64,000 nt of DNA from Microbacterium sp. CFH 31415 (GTDB taxonomy: Bacteria; Actinomycetota; Actinomycetes; Actinomycetales; Microbacteriaceae): contig NZ_JAKYXC010000008.1 in the NCBI RefSeq assembly GCF_022538185.1, positions 62,001 to 126,000 of the forward strand. Reading direction: 5' to 3'. Within the stretch, counting starts at the first letter, position 1. Each line of letters opens with the position of its first letter. A program made the translations under genes and the position numbers. Below are positions 24,714 through 32,874 of this stretch, piece by piece. The notes beneath the pieces were generated by a model. The model saw only the letters and a program-made list of their open reading frames with translations, ran no database searches and was not told where the DNA came from.

Positions 24714-25055
24714 TCACGATCCCCAGGCGCGCAGGATCTCGACGTGCCGCAGCAGGAACGCCCGCTCGTCGAGGCGCTTGCGGCGCAGCCAGCCCGTGAC
24801 CTCGTCATTGCTCTTGCTCGCGTTGCAGGATCGGCACGCGGGCACCACGTTCTCGAACGTGTAGCGCCCGCCCCGCGAGATGGGCAGCACGCAGTCGCGC
24901 TGGAAGGGTCCGATGGTCAGACCGCAATACGCGCAGGCGCCCCACGCCTCGACGATGGCCTCCCACTCGTCGACCGTCAGGTCGTTGTCAGCTGCCGCCA
25001 CGCGACGTGCGCGACGGCGGGACGCGCGGGCTCTGCGGGACTGACTGACGGCCAC
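24714..25055 (-). CDS. HNH endonuclease-like protein with His-to-Cys change in the motif
   Basis: 113 aa from a GTG at 25055. The basic N-terminus (SQSRRARASRRRARR) is followed by the zinc/HNH core: CAYCGLTIGPFQRDCVLPIS, then RGGRYTFENVVPACRSCNASKSND. Both CxxC pairs and the Asn are present, but the position that is normally His in the DHxxP motif is Cys (DCVLP), so the usual metal/general-base histidine is missing. Either the protein uses Cys or a nearby residue, or it binds DNA without cutting. Possible co-transcription with the GNAT gene downstream. No restriction-modification or phage genes are nearby. The exact start is uncertain because no good ribosome site is visible. Confidence 0.78.
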   Translation of the reverse strand: MAVSQSRRARASRRRARRVAAADNDLTVDEWEAIVEAWGACAYCGLTIGPFQRDCVLPISRGGRYTFENVVPACRSCNASKSNDEVTGWLRRKRLDERAFLLRHVEILRAWGS

Positions 25056-25091
25056 GCGAGAAGCGTACCGAGGCTGCCGGACAGTGACGGG

Positions 25092-25120
25092 GAGGGATGC
25101 CGCGGGCCGCGGCATCCCTC
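25092..25120. repeat. Perfect hairpin made of two head-to-head 9-mer copies
   Basis: GAGGGATGCCGCG (25092-25104) pairs perfectly with CGCGGCATCCCTC (25108-25120) around a 3-nt loop. It sits between the HNH start and the divergent secreted-protein gene, where no same-strand upstream gene on the plus strand needs a terminator. The remaining 250-bp gap shows no other clear feature. Confidence 0.75.
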
Positions 25121-25305
25121 CTTCCGATCTCTCTCTTCGGCAGCCTCGTGATCAGCCGTTCGCGGTCGGACGCTCTCATGGTCCGTCCAGGCTCCACTGC
25201 GGGTTCGTCCAGAACCGCGAGGCAGACTCGGTGCTTTGCGTCCGACCCGAGGATGCCCAGCGCCGCGTCGCCGGCGCGCAACACCGAAGGATTCAGCGTT
25301 CCCCT

Positions 25306-26229
25306 ATGCCCCAGAAGCACTCCGTCGCGCCCGCGCGCGCACCCCGTTCCCGTCGCCGCACCTCGCTCCTCGTCGCGGCAGGACTCGTCGTCGGCGTCGC
25401 CGGCGCGAGCGCCCTCGCCGCCGCCACCCCCGCCCTCGCCGCCCAGACGGCCGCCGCCGCACTCGCCCCGGTGACCGCCGCCACCCCGGCCGTGCTCGCC
25501 GCGACCCCCGGCGCGACGACGCTGCGCGAGGTCGGCGACGACGCCCGCGATGCCGTGGGCGCAGCGCGCGCCGCCTTGGCCGATGCCGGCGCACTCGGTG
25601 CGGACGTCGCCGCGGCGAAGCTCGACCTCGGCGTGGCGGACACGTCGGTCGACACCTCTCCCCTGCTCGACGCCATGGAGGAGCTCGACGACATCGAGCT
25701 CATGCCGGTGCTCCTGCTGCCCGAGGTGACCGAGAAGCTCGTCGACGCCACCGACGACGTCGAGACCCGCGTGCGTATCCTGCGCGACCGCCTCGACACG
25801 GCGCTGGAGAAGAAGGCCGCCGAGGAGGCCGCTGCCGCAGCCGCAGCCGCAGCCGCGGAGGCGAAGCGCATGGCGGCAGAGGCCGCCGCCGAGGCGGCCC
25901 GCATCGCGGCGGCCGCGAACACCCCCGAGGGCGCCAAGGCGACCGCACGCTCCATGGCGTCGTCGCAGTACGGCTGGGGCGCCGACCAGTTCTCGTGCCT
26001 CGAGTCGCTCTGGACCAAGGAGTCGGGCTGGAACTACCAGGCCTACAACGCCTCCAGCGGCGCCACCGGGATCCCCCAGTCGCTGCCGGGGAACAAGATG
26101 GCGAGCGCGGGCGCCGACTGGCAGACCAACGCCACCACCCAGATCGCGTGGGGCCTGCAGTACATCGCCGCGGCGTACGGCACGCCGTGCAGTGCATGGG
26201 GTCACTCGCAGGCGACCGACTGGTACTGA
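25306..26229 (+). CDS. Secreted transglycosylase-like (SLT/lysozyme-like) cell-wall protein
   Basis: 307 aa. A long basic N-terminus (PRSRRRTS) and hydrophobic stretch with AxA-type cleavage (ATPALAAQ, near 45) make a signal peptide. Residues 70-200 are Ala/Glu-rich and helical, with a coiled-coil segment AEEAAAAAAAAAAEAKRMAAEAAAEAARIAAA. The C-terminal 85 residues form the lysozyme-like domain common in actinobacterial secreted proteins: QFSCLESLWTKESGWNYQAYN (catalytic Glu in KESGW), GATGIPQSLPGNKMA and ATTQIAWGLQYIAAAYGTPCSAW. It probably cleaves peptidoglycan at the wall. No strong ribosome site precedes the ATG. No ydaO-type riboswitch was recognised upstream. Confidence 0.88.
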   Translation: MPQKHSVAPARAPRSRRRTSLLVAAGLVVGVAGASALAAATPALAAQTAAAALAPVTAATPAVLAATPGATTLREVGDDARDAVGAARAALADAGALGADVAAAKLDLGVADTSVDTSPLLDAMEELDDIELMPVLLLPEVTEKLVDATDDVETRVRILRDRLDTALEKKAAEEAAAAAAAAAAEAKRMAAEAAAEAARIAAAANTPEGAKATARSMASSQYGWGADQFSCLESLWTKESGWNYQAYNASSGATGIPQSLPGNKMASAGADWQTNATTQIAWGLQYIAAAYGTPCSAWGHSQATDWY

Positions 26230-26295
26230 GCCGGACGCGGGGCCGGGCCCCCGGCCTCGGGCCTCGGGCCTCGGGCCGAGCCCGCCCGCGCCGCG

Positions 26296-26364
26296 CTCGC
26301 GCTGTCGAAACCTGCATCCGCGGTCGCCGGATCGGGACGCGAATGCCGGAAAGGACAGCGCGAG
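26296..26364. repeat. 69-nt dispersed inverted-repeat element, copy 1
   Basis: CTCGCGCTGTC pairs with GACAGCGCGAG at the ends, with an inner arm GCATCCGCG/CGCGAATGC and the marker GAAACCTGCA. A second 69-nt relative lies at 43184-43252. It sits in the 26230-26491 gap, which also holds short GC repeats (gcctcgg, gatacgccgagcc) and no gene. Confidence 0.75.
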
Positions 26365-26491
26365 CCGGATACGCCGAGCCGGATACGCCGAGCCCGAGCC
26401 CGCCCAGCCCGATACGCCGAGCCCGAGCCCGCCCCGCCCGCGCTAGCGCACGCGTGGCCGGGCCCGGCCTCCCCGCGACCGGGGAAACGCG

Positions 26492-27232
26492 TCAGGCGTA
26501 GCTGTCGCCGGCCGGGTGCGTCTCCTCCGCGACGTCGCGTCCAATGCCGCCCGGCTGCTCGCGCCGGGTACCGCGGGTGAGGGCGACGTGCGCTCGTCGC
26601 CGGTCGTGCACACCCGTGACGATCGTCACGATCCCGTAGACGAACAGCCCCACGACCACGACGGGCAGCGCCCACGCCCGTGCCTCACCGGTGACGACGC
26701 TGTTGATCCAGCCGATGTAGGGCACGGAGTACCAGAGCTTGCCGACGATCTGCACGCCCCGGACCGGGTCGGCGTCATCGGCGTCGTTCGCATCGCCGCG
26801 GGTGATGAGGAGCGGCTCTCCGTCGGCCGCCGCGCCGATTCCCACGACGCGGTGCGTGACGACGTCGGGCTTGCCGGACTCGAGCTGGTAGGTGATGACG
26901 TCGCCCAGGCCGATCTCGCTGATGTCGGCGGGCTTCACCACGACGAGGGTCCCCGGCGAGTACTGCGGCACCATCGACCCGGTGAGCACGGTGTAGGGCT
27001 TCGAACCGCTCACGAGCGGCACGATCACGACGACGACCGCGAGCAGCGCGACCAGGGCGAGCACGGCCCAGGACAGCGCGGTCACCAGCATCCGCGGGAC
27101 CGACACGCGCTCCTCGGCGGAGCGACGATTGCCGGAGCGGGATGCCGCGGCTGTGGCATCCGTCACCGAATCGATCCGCTCATCCGAAGGACGGCTGACG
27201 GCGTCGAGGGTGGTCATCGAGAGAGTGTTCAT
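26492..27232 (-). CDS. SipW-type signal peptidase I
   Basis: 246 aa. This is the ER/archaeal (SipW) class, using a Ser-His pair: the serine is in VLTGSMVPQYSPGTLVVVK, the histidine in VVTHRVVGI, and the third conserved box is TRGDANDADD. One membrane helix lies before the catalytic domain (about 50-72) and another after it (about 195-215). The ATG at 27232 overlaps the stop of the upstream exported protein by 4 bp (ATGA), showing translational coupling. In Bacillus SipW processes TasA and TapA, matrix-fibre proteins; here it lies with three small exported proteins that are its likely substrates. Confidence 0.93.
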   Translation of the reverse strand: MNTLSMTTLDAVSRPSDERIDSVTDATAAASRSGNRRSAEERVSVPRMLVTALSWAVLALVALLAVVVVIVPLVSGSKPYTVLTGSMVPQYSPGTLVVVKPADISEIGLGDVITYQLESGKPDVVTHRVVGIGAAADGEPLLITRGDANDADDADPVRGVQIVGKLWYSVPYIGWINSVVTGEARAWALPVVVVGLFVYGIVTIVTGVHDRRRAHVALTRGTRREQPGGIGRDVAEETHPAGDSYA

Positions 27233-28122
27233 GCGCATGCCAAGCTCTTGTTGAAGAAGATCACGAGGAAGTACGACGAGCGGAACGAGAGGTTCGCGAC
27301 GGCGACCACGGTGCCCTGCGCGTTGCGGACGGACACGTAGGTCTCCGCCGTCTCGACGCCGCGGGTCGCGGGGTTCGAGAGGGTGAGGGTCTTGCCGTTC
27401 GGCGAGATGCTCGCGGGGAAGGCCGCGCCCGTGTCGTCACGCGTGACGGTGTACGAGCCGGACGGCAGGCCATTCGGAAGCGTCAGGACGACGTTGCTGC
27501 CACTCGCGGAGCACGCGGCCCATCCGGCGCTCGTGATGGTGAGCTGGGCCTGTTCCTGAGCGGTCCAACTGCGCTGAGCGGCGGTCGCCGTCGTGGTGAG
27601 GGTGAGGGTCGGTGCGGGCGCACCCTCACCGGCGAGGGTGTGGGTGTCGGTGTCGGCGACGACGAGCTTGATGCAGGCGTACGTGGTGCCGCCGGCAGCG
27701 ACGGGCGCGGTCGAGGACCACGAGGAGGACGCAAGCGCGTTGCGCGCGGGGACGCCGGCGTACGTCGCATCGGTGTGGCAGACGCTCGCGGAGGCGGTGA
27801 GGGCGACCTGTACGGTGGCGGCGGCAGAAGGACCGAAACCGGATGCTGCGGCCACGGCCACGGAGTGGGACGCCCACGGCGTCGACCCGCTGTTGACGAG
27901 CGGGGCGGCGTAGTACTGCGTGGTCTCCCATCCGACGAAGCTCGTCGACGACCCCGCGGAGGCCGGCGCGACCGAGAAGGGCGAGACGGCGAAGGTGCTC
28001 GCCGTGGCCGTGAGCGCGACGGGCGCGGTCACCGACCAGTACGCGACGGCCGAGAGCGGCGCGATGACGACCAGTCCGATCGCCGCGATCAGCGCGGTGA
28101 GGATCTTCGCTCGCTTCGTCAT
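27229..28122 (-). CDS. Exported SipW-dependent protein (TasA/camelysin-like), largest of the set
   Basis: 297 aa. A short signal peptide (MTKRAKILTALIAAIGLVVI, then APLSAVAYWSVTAPV) has the A-Y-W boundary typical of SipW substrates. The mature part is beta-rich, with WETTQYYAAPLVNSGSTPWASHSVAVAAASGFGPS and three cysteines (SVCHTD, TYACIK, GWAACSAS). The C-terminal 60 residues (NVVLTLPNGLPSGSYTVTRDDTGAAFPASISPNGKTLTLSN) look like a separate beta domain. The hydrophobic end YFLVIFFNKSLACA is unusual for a secreted protein and may be a membrane or sorting signal. Its stop overlaps the sipW start. Confidence 0.82.
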   Translation of the reverse strand: MTKRAKILTALIAAIGLVVIAPLSAVAYWSVTAPVALTATASTFAVSPFSVAPASAGSSTSFVGWETTQYYAAPLVNSGSTPWASHSVAVAAASGFGPSAAATVQVALTASASVCHTDATYAGVPARNALASSSWSSTAPVAAGGTTYACIKLVVADTDTHTLAGEGAPAPTLTLTTTATAAQRSWTAQEQAQLTITSAGWAACSASGSNVVLTLPNGLPSGSYTVTRDDTGAAFPASISPNGKTLTLSNPATRGVETAETYVSVRNAQGTVVAVANLSFRSSYFLVIFFNKSLACA

Positions 28123-28160
28123 GGGGAGGGCCTTCTGGGTGCGGGTGGGCGTGGGCCGGG

Positions 28161-28712
28161 TCAGGGGGCGATCTGCGTGCCGGTGAGCGTGACGCTCACC
28201 GCAGCAGACTGGCCCTGCGTGCCGTTCGGCGCGTTCGGGTCGAGGCTCTGCCAGATGCACAGGGTGCGGGTGGCGCCGACCGCCAGCGCGGTCGGGACGG
28301 CGATCGTGGTGGTCGCCGTGGTGGCTTGCCAGCGGCCGCTGTCGGCGGGCCACGTCGCGGGCGGAGTGGCCGCGCACGCACCCGTCTGGACGCTGACCGT
28401 CAGGACGACGCTGGTGGCGAGACCGCCGGTGGCGGTGAAGGCGGAAGCCACGCTGAGCGGCACGTCGCCGGTGTTGGCGATGGAGCGCGACGCGATCAGC
28501 TGTGCGGGCCCGCCGGGGTAGACGCCCGAGTTCGAGCCGCCGGTGCCGGTGATCGTCAGCGCCGCCTCCCCCGTCGACACCGAGACGGCGGGCGCCGCGG
28601 TGCTCGAGACGAATGCGCTCAGCGTGCCGGGTGCGAGAACGACCGCGACCGCGACGACGCCGGCGAGGAGTCCGGCGACCCCGAGCGGGGCCTTGACCTT
28701 GCTGCGCGGCAT
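28161..28712 (-). CDS. Exported SipW-dependent protein, 183 aa
   Basis: A signal peptide with a long hydrophobic core (GVAGLLAGVVAVAVVLAPGTLSAFVSS) is followed by a beta-rich domain. LTITGTGGSNSGVYPGGPAQLIASRSIANTGDVPLSVASAF has the SipW-substrate hallmark: a signal core ending in a short polar turn, then a domain with the aromatic/Gly pattern seen in TasA/camelysin proteins. Two cysteines (GACAAT, TLCIWQ) could form a disulphide. It is 38 bp upstream of the 297-aa gene in the same leftward operon. No ribosome site stands out, so the start at 28712 rests on the signal peptide. The function is probably structural, inferred from sipW context. Confidence 0.78.
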   Translation of the reverse strand: MPRSKVKAPLGVAGLLAGVVAVAVVLAPGTLSAFVSSTAAPAVSVSTGEAALTITGTGGSNSGVYPGGPAQLIASRSIANTGDVPLSVASAFTATGGLATSVVLTVSVQTGACAATPPATWPADSGRWQATTATTTIAVPTALAVGATRTLCIWQSLDPNAPNGTQGQSAAVSVTLTGTQIAP

Positions 28713-28812
28713 CCGTCTACCCGATCTGTGCGAGGTGTGAGTGGGGAGGTGGCGGGAGAGGCCGGGCGCGATTCGGGTTCGCACCCGGCCCTTCCCTGTC
28801 TGGGCAGCCGGC

Positions 28813-29367
28813 TCAGGACGCGCCGTTGGCGGTCTGCGTGACCGTCACGGTGGTCGCGCCGAGGTTCCAGGTCTGGTTCATCGTGGCGGCAGCGGTGTCG
28901 CTGGAGGCGCTGGTGCCGAAGGGCCAGCTCAGCGTGAAGACGAGCTTGCCGTCGGCCGTGCCGCTCGCGACAGTGAAGGCGCTGCCGGTGATCGCGGTGC
29001 TGTTGTACGTGCCCGCGACGCTCGAGGTGAGGTGCGCGGGGACGGCCGCGTATCCGCCCCAGTTGATGGCGCCGGCGGCGGTGAGGTTCGTGCCGTTCGC
29101 CTTGGTCTGGAAGGGCACCGTGTAGATGACGGTGTCACCGGGGACCATCTTGAACGATGCCAGCGTGCTGGTGATGTCCGTCGTCGCGCTGCCGCGCTTG
29201 ACCTGCCAGGTGGCGCCCGAGGTGAGCGCGACGTTCAGCTCGCCGGTCTGGATCGTGGCCGAGCCGACCTGCGCCGAGCCCTGCCAGTAGGCGAGCGACC
29301 CGCCGCCGCCGAGCAGCAGCGCGATTCCGGCGGCGATGGCGATCGTGCCCTTCGTGGACTTCTTCAT
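28813..29367 (-). CDS. Alternate-type signal-peptide domain protein (SipW substrate), 184 aa
   Basis: The N-terminus MKKSTKGTIAIAAGIALLLG, then GGGSLAYWQGSAQVGSATI, is the alternate-type signal peptide found with SipW in actinobacteria (K-x-x-G/T ... GGGGSLAYW). The mature domain is a small Thr/Ala-rich beta-sandwich without cysteine. It is the first gene of the leftward set 29367-26492 and has GGGGGAA as ribosome site. By analogy with TasA it could form surface fibres or a matrix, but that is inference; sequence similarity to TasA itself is not obvious by eye. Confidence 0.85.
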   Translation of the reverse strand: MKKSTKGTIAIAAGIALLLGGGGSLAYWQGSAQVGSATIQTGELNVALTSGATWQVKRGSATTDITSTLASFKMVPGDTVIYTVPFQTKANGTNLTAAGAINWGGYAAVPAHLTSSVAGTYNSTAITGSAFTVASGTADGKLVFTLSWPFGTSASSDTAAATMNQTWNLGATTVTVTQTANGAS

Positions 29368-29825
29368 GATGTTCCCCCCAAGGGATGTTGTGCGGGTCTG
29401 GGGCCCGTCTGGTCTGGGGCTCTGCGGTGTTGCGCGGCCTGATGGGAACAGTCTGGAAAAGCGACCGCGTCGTTCACGCACGGGATCCGCAACGTTTCCG
29501 CAAGAGAACCCCGAGGGTTCGGGCGAAGCGCAAGACGAAGGACGGTGATTGCTCAGGAGAGCGATCACGCGGAGCTTTCGGCGCGTTCTGCGGCGGATTC
29601 GCCGACCTCGAGATCAATCACGAAAAGATAACGCCCAGCCCTTGTCACCGTTACCTTCTCGTTATAGAGTGCTCTCAACGGTCAGCTGTTTTGCTGTGGC
29701 AGCTGCCGGCATGTGATTGCAGGACACTCTTGGTGCAAGGGACAAGGGCCGGTCGGGAGCCTCTCCGACCGGCCCTTACTCTCGCCCGTTCCGGGCGTTC
29801 GTTCCGATACCGCTCGCGGCTCGGG
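29368..29825. other. 458-bp gap without CDS; candidate small RNA
   Basis: No ORF with coding character was seen. On the plus strand a TTGTCA (29642-29647) and TATAGA (29663-29668) are 15 bp apart, and about 70 bp later lies the perfect hairpin at 29744-29777. A transcript from this promoter would be about 100 nt, the size of a small RNA. The right end also serves as terminator region for the leftward DUF2207 gene. Confidence 0.4.
29744..29777. terminator. Perfect 13-bp hairpin, bidirectional terminator
   Basis: AAGGGCCGGTCGG pairs with CCGACCGGCCCTT around an 8-nt loop, 48 bp after the DUF2207 stop. On both strands the arm ends in TT, giving a short U-run. It likely ends the leftward DUF2207 transcript and any rightward transcript from 29642. 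Confidence 0.8.
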
Positions 29826-31637
29826 TCAGACTCCCCCGCCGCCTCCGCCACCGCCTCCGCCGCCGGCCGAGCCGCCTCCGCTCGATCCGCCCGACGTCGA
29901 TGACGACGAGGCCGTGCTCGACGAGAGGGTCGAGATGCCCGTCGAGAACGCGGCTGCGTTGAAGGCGCTCGAGCCGGAGTACCACCCCGGCGAGTTGCCC
30001 TCGCCGTAGAGCACGGCGAGCTGGCGCGCCCACTCCTTCTCCTGCCCGAAGACGACGGCGTACGGCAGCAGGGTCTCGTACAGGCGCAGCATCGCCCGAG
30101 GATCGGTCGTGTCGACCTGCACGCGCTCCGCACCCTGCGGCGACTGGAGCATGCGGATCCGGTCGGCTTCGGCCCATTCGATGAACAGCTTGAGCCCGGC
30201 GAGGTGATCGCGCGTCTCCGCACCGGCGGCCGTCAACGGCTTGCGTGCGACCATGCCTCCGACGATGACCGTCACGAGCACCGACGCGATGATCAGCACG
30301 ATGGGCACCCACGGGGTCACCATCGCCTCCAGCGCGGCGAAGCCGGTCAGGAAGACGGCCACGGTCGCGACGATCGCGGCGAGAAGGGGCCACACCCGCA
30401 CCCGGGCCGGCACCGGACGCCGCAAGCCGCGGTTCACCAGCTCCTGGTTCGCCGCTTTCAGGATGCCCTGCGCGGCCGACGAGAAGCGCGTGTCGGAGCG
30501 GCCGAACTCGAACTGCTCACCGACCATCCCCGACGGGAAGAGGCCGTCGAGCAGCATCCGTCCGTCGCCGTCCGCCCGCGACGGGTCGACCAGTTCGGCG
30601 CGCAGCTTCACGCCGCCGAACATCTTGCGCTCACCTTCGACGATGCGGATGCTGCCCACCACCGCCTGCTCGAGCACTTCGGCGGGAATCGCCTTGGTCA
30701 TGAGGCCCAGCAGCAACGCGCTCTCGAGGGCGTCGACGGCGCGGGGCGGCGAGTACTCGGCGATGATCACCGGGCGACCGGGCTCGTCGCTCAGGTGGCG
30801 CGCCCGCGTCACGCCGGCGAACACCGCCGCGGCACCGACGCCGAGTGCGGCGATCCCCTGCAGCCAACCCCACGGCGACGCGAGCGGCGAGGGATCGAAC
30901 GCGGTGAACGTGCCGGCCTCGAACCCGATCGCGACTGTCATCGTCTGATACGGAGCGACAGGAGAAGCGGATGCCTCGACCGCGCCGTCGACGACCGCGA
31001 TGGGGCAGGTCCGGGTCGACCCCTCATAGCCCACGTAGCAGGCCTGAGCGCCCGTGAGCCGGTCGGCGAGCTCCGCCGGCATCGTGACCCGCGCGCTCAC
31101 GCGCCCGAACGGCTGCTGCCACTCGGTGCCGTTGACGTTCCAGTAGAGCTCGTCCACACCGGTGTCATCGAAGAACCGCGTGACGTTCTGCAACGTGTAC
31201 GTGAAGACGTACGTCTGGCGGCCGTGGACGTAGTCGCCGGCGCGCGACGTCATGACGTAGTAGTCGTCGACCGACTCCACCTCGCTCTCGCGCCGCGCTC
31301 CGTCGCCGTCGGTGATCGAGGCGAGCTGCGGATGCAGCGGAGCGCCGAGGTACGAATCCGGGATCCGCCGCTGCATCCCGCGGTTCTGGTCGACATCGGG
31401 GAACACGGCGACGAACCGCTCGACGACGGTGAGCACGCTCGTGCCGTCGTCAGCCCGGTCGAGTCGATACTCCACGTCGAGACTCTCGAACGAGAAGTCG
31501 TTGACGTCGGCATGCGCGGGCGACGCGGCGATCCCGGCGAGGATCGCGCCGGCGCCGAGCAGGAGCGCGAGCAGCCAGACCGCGAGCGCGCGTCCGAGCG
31601 GACGCGCGCTCCGGGACACGGATGAGACAGTCCCCAT
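29826..31637 (-). CDS. DUF2207 membrane protein with poly-Gly tail
   Basis: 603 aa. A signal peptide (AVWLLALLLGAGAILAGIAASPAHAD, about 18-42) precedes an extracellular DUF2207 domain (VNDFSFESLDVEYRL ... VERFVAVFPDVDQNRGMQRRIPDSY). Membrane segments lie near 250-270 and, in a hairpin, 415-460 (LLAAIVATVAVFLTGF / VPIVLIIASVLVTVIVGGMVA). The cytoplasmic part contains LKLFIEWAEADRIRMLQSPQG, a conserved DUF2207 block. It ends in a Ser/Gly-rich tail with an 11-residue glycine run before a final Val. The family's function is unknown. Single gene, convergent with no neighbour on its 3' side. Confidence 0.9.
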   Translation of the reverse strand: MGTVSSVSRSARPLGRALAVWLLALLLGAGAILAGIAASPAHADVNDFSFESLDVEYRLDRADDGTSVLTVVERFVAVFPDVDQNRGMQRRIPDSYLGAPLHPQLASITDGDGARRESEVESVDDYYVMTSRAGDYVHGRQTYVFTYTLQNVTRFFDDTGVDELYWNVNGTEWQQPFGRVSARVTMPAELADRLTGAQACYVGYEGSTRTCPIAVVDGAVEASASPVAPYQTMTVAIGFEAGTFTAFDPSPLASPWGWLQGIAALGVGAAAVFAGVTRARHLSDEPGRPVIIAEYSPPRAVDALESALLLGLMTKAIPAEVLEQAVVGSIRIVEGERKMFGGVKLRAELVDPSRADGDGRMLLDGLFPSGMVGEQFEFGRSDTRFSSAAQGILKAANQELVNRGLRRPVPARVRVWPLLAAIVATVAVFLTGFAALEAMVTPWVPIVLIIASVLVTVIVGGMVARKPLTAAGAETRDHLAGLKLFIEWAEADRIRMLQSPQGAERVQVDTTDPRAMLRLYETLLPYAVVFGQEKEWARQLAVLYGEGNSPGWYSGSSAFNAAAFSTGISTLSSSTASSSSTSGGSSGGGSAGGGGGGGGGGGV

Positions 31638-31680
31638 GCGCCCCAGCCTAGGGGTCGGCTTTGGTCGTACTCTTGTCGTC

Positions 31681-32121
31681 ATGACGGATCGCCGCCTCGC
31701 TATCGACGCCTGGGAGAGCCTGTTCCGGGCACAGCACGAGGTGTTCGGCGACATCAATCAGGACTTCCACGACGACACCCTGAGCCAGGCCGAGTACGAC
31801 GTCCTGCTCACCGTGACGCGCGGCGAGAACATGACCGCGCGCCTGCGCGACGTCACCGCGAACATGCTCATCAGCCAGCCGAGCGTGTCGCGGCTGGTCG
31901 AGCGCATGGCGACGCGCGGCCTCATCGAGAAGTGCGCCGATCCCGACGACGGCCGCGGCGCGCTGGTGCGCGCGACGGACGCCGGAGCCGCGATCTTCCG
32001 CAAGCTCGCGAGCGCGCACGGCAGGGCGATCGCCGAGCGGATGTCGCTGCTCAGCGACGAGGAGCTCGCGCAGCTGCGCGACCTCACCGGCAAGCTCCGC
32101 AAGCGCCTTCCCGAGACCTGA
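31681..32121 (+). CDS. MarR-family transcriptional regulator
   Basis: 146 aa. The winged helix is clear: LSQAEYDVLLTVTRGENMTARLRDVTANMLISQPSVSRLVERMATRGLIEKCADPDDGRGALVRATDAGA, with the wing motif DPDDGR. The short N-terminal and C-terminal helices would form the dimer. The gene is convergent with the ABC exporter permease (stops 19 bp apart) and divergent from DUF2207, 43 bp between starts, so it may control DUF2207 or the exporter. No ligand can be inferred. No ribosome site is obvious before ATG 31681, so its transcript may be near-leaderless. Confidence 0.92.
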   Translation: MTDRRLAIDAWESLFRAQHEVFGDINQDFHDDTLSQAEYDVLLTVTRGENMTARLRDVTANMLISQPSVSRLVERMATRGLIEKCADPDDGRGALVRATDAGAAIFRKLASAHGRAIAERMSLLSDEELAQLRDLTGKLRKRLPET

Positions 32122-32139
32122 CCGACCCCGCTGACCGCG

Positions 32140-32874
32140 CTACGGGGTGCGCCGGCGGAGGGTCGACGACGCGAGGACCAGTGAGCCGACCAGGAACGCC
32201 GCGACCACCAGCAGCGGGCCGTACACGTCCCACCCCTCGTCGCCCGCGGTCACCGCGTTGATCGCGTCGATCGCGTAGCTCAGCGGCAGCACGTTCGAGA
32301 TCGCGTACAGCGCCTCGGGCATGTCCTCGCGAGGCATGAACAGCCCGCCCAGCAGGATCTGCGGGAAGACGATGAGCGGCATGAACTGCACCGCCTGGAA
32401 CTCGGTGCGGGCGAACGCACTCGCCAGCAGCCCGAGGGCCATCCCCAGCACGGCGTCGGTCACGGCGACGAGCCCGAGCTGCCAGACCGGTCCGTCCGTC
32501 CCGAGACCGCACACCCACACGGCGAACGACACCGTCACGACGGCCTGCAGCATCGCCATGAACCCGAAGGCGAGCGCATACCCGACGATGAAGTCCGCCT
32601 TGCCGAGCGGGGTGGTCATCAGCCGCTCGAGGGTTCCCGACCGGCGCTCTCGCAACGTGGTGATCGAGGTGATGAGGAACATGATGATGAAGGGGAAGAG
32701 CGCCAGGATCGGGGGGCCATAGATGTCGAAGACGCCCTCCTGGTCGCTGAAGAGCCACGCGAAGAGCCCGACCAGCAGGCTCGGTGCCACGAGCATGAGG
32801 GCGATCGAGCGAGGGTCGTGGCTCAGCTGACGGAGGATCCGCGCCGCCGTCGCGAGGGTACGCGTGCCGTTCAT
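32140..32874 (-). CDS. ABC-2 type exporter permease
   Basis: 244 aa with six membrane helices. The ABC-2 signature for the DrrB/NodJ group is visible: LTSITTLRERRSGTLERLMTTPLGKADFIVGYALAF (about 69-105), and IVFPQILLGGLFMPREDMPEALYAISNVLPLSYAIDAI near the C-terminus. It pairs with the ATPase whose stop overlaps this ATG by 4 bp. Such pairs export drugs, lipids or polysaccharide; the DrrAB-like form suggests drug export. The gene ends the leftward run that begins at the ATPase promoter. Confidence 0.92.
   Translation of the reverse strand: MNGTRTLATAARILRQLSHDPRSIALMLVAPSLLVGLFAWLFSDQEGVFDIYGPPILALFPFIIMFLITSITTLRERRSGTLERLMTTPLGKADFIVGYALAFGFMAMLQAVVTVSFAVWVCGLGTDGPVWQLGLVAVTDAVLGMALGLLASAFARTEFQAVQFMPLIVFPQILLGGLFMPREDMPEALYAISNVLPLSYAIDAINAVTAGDEGWDVYGPLLVVAAFLVGSLVLASSTLRRRTP

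Noticed and set aside
25120..25305. Riboswitch upstream of the secreted transglycosylase-like gene
   Set aside because: Looked for ydaO-type conserved blocks; only short GC hairpins were found, not the expected motif set.
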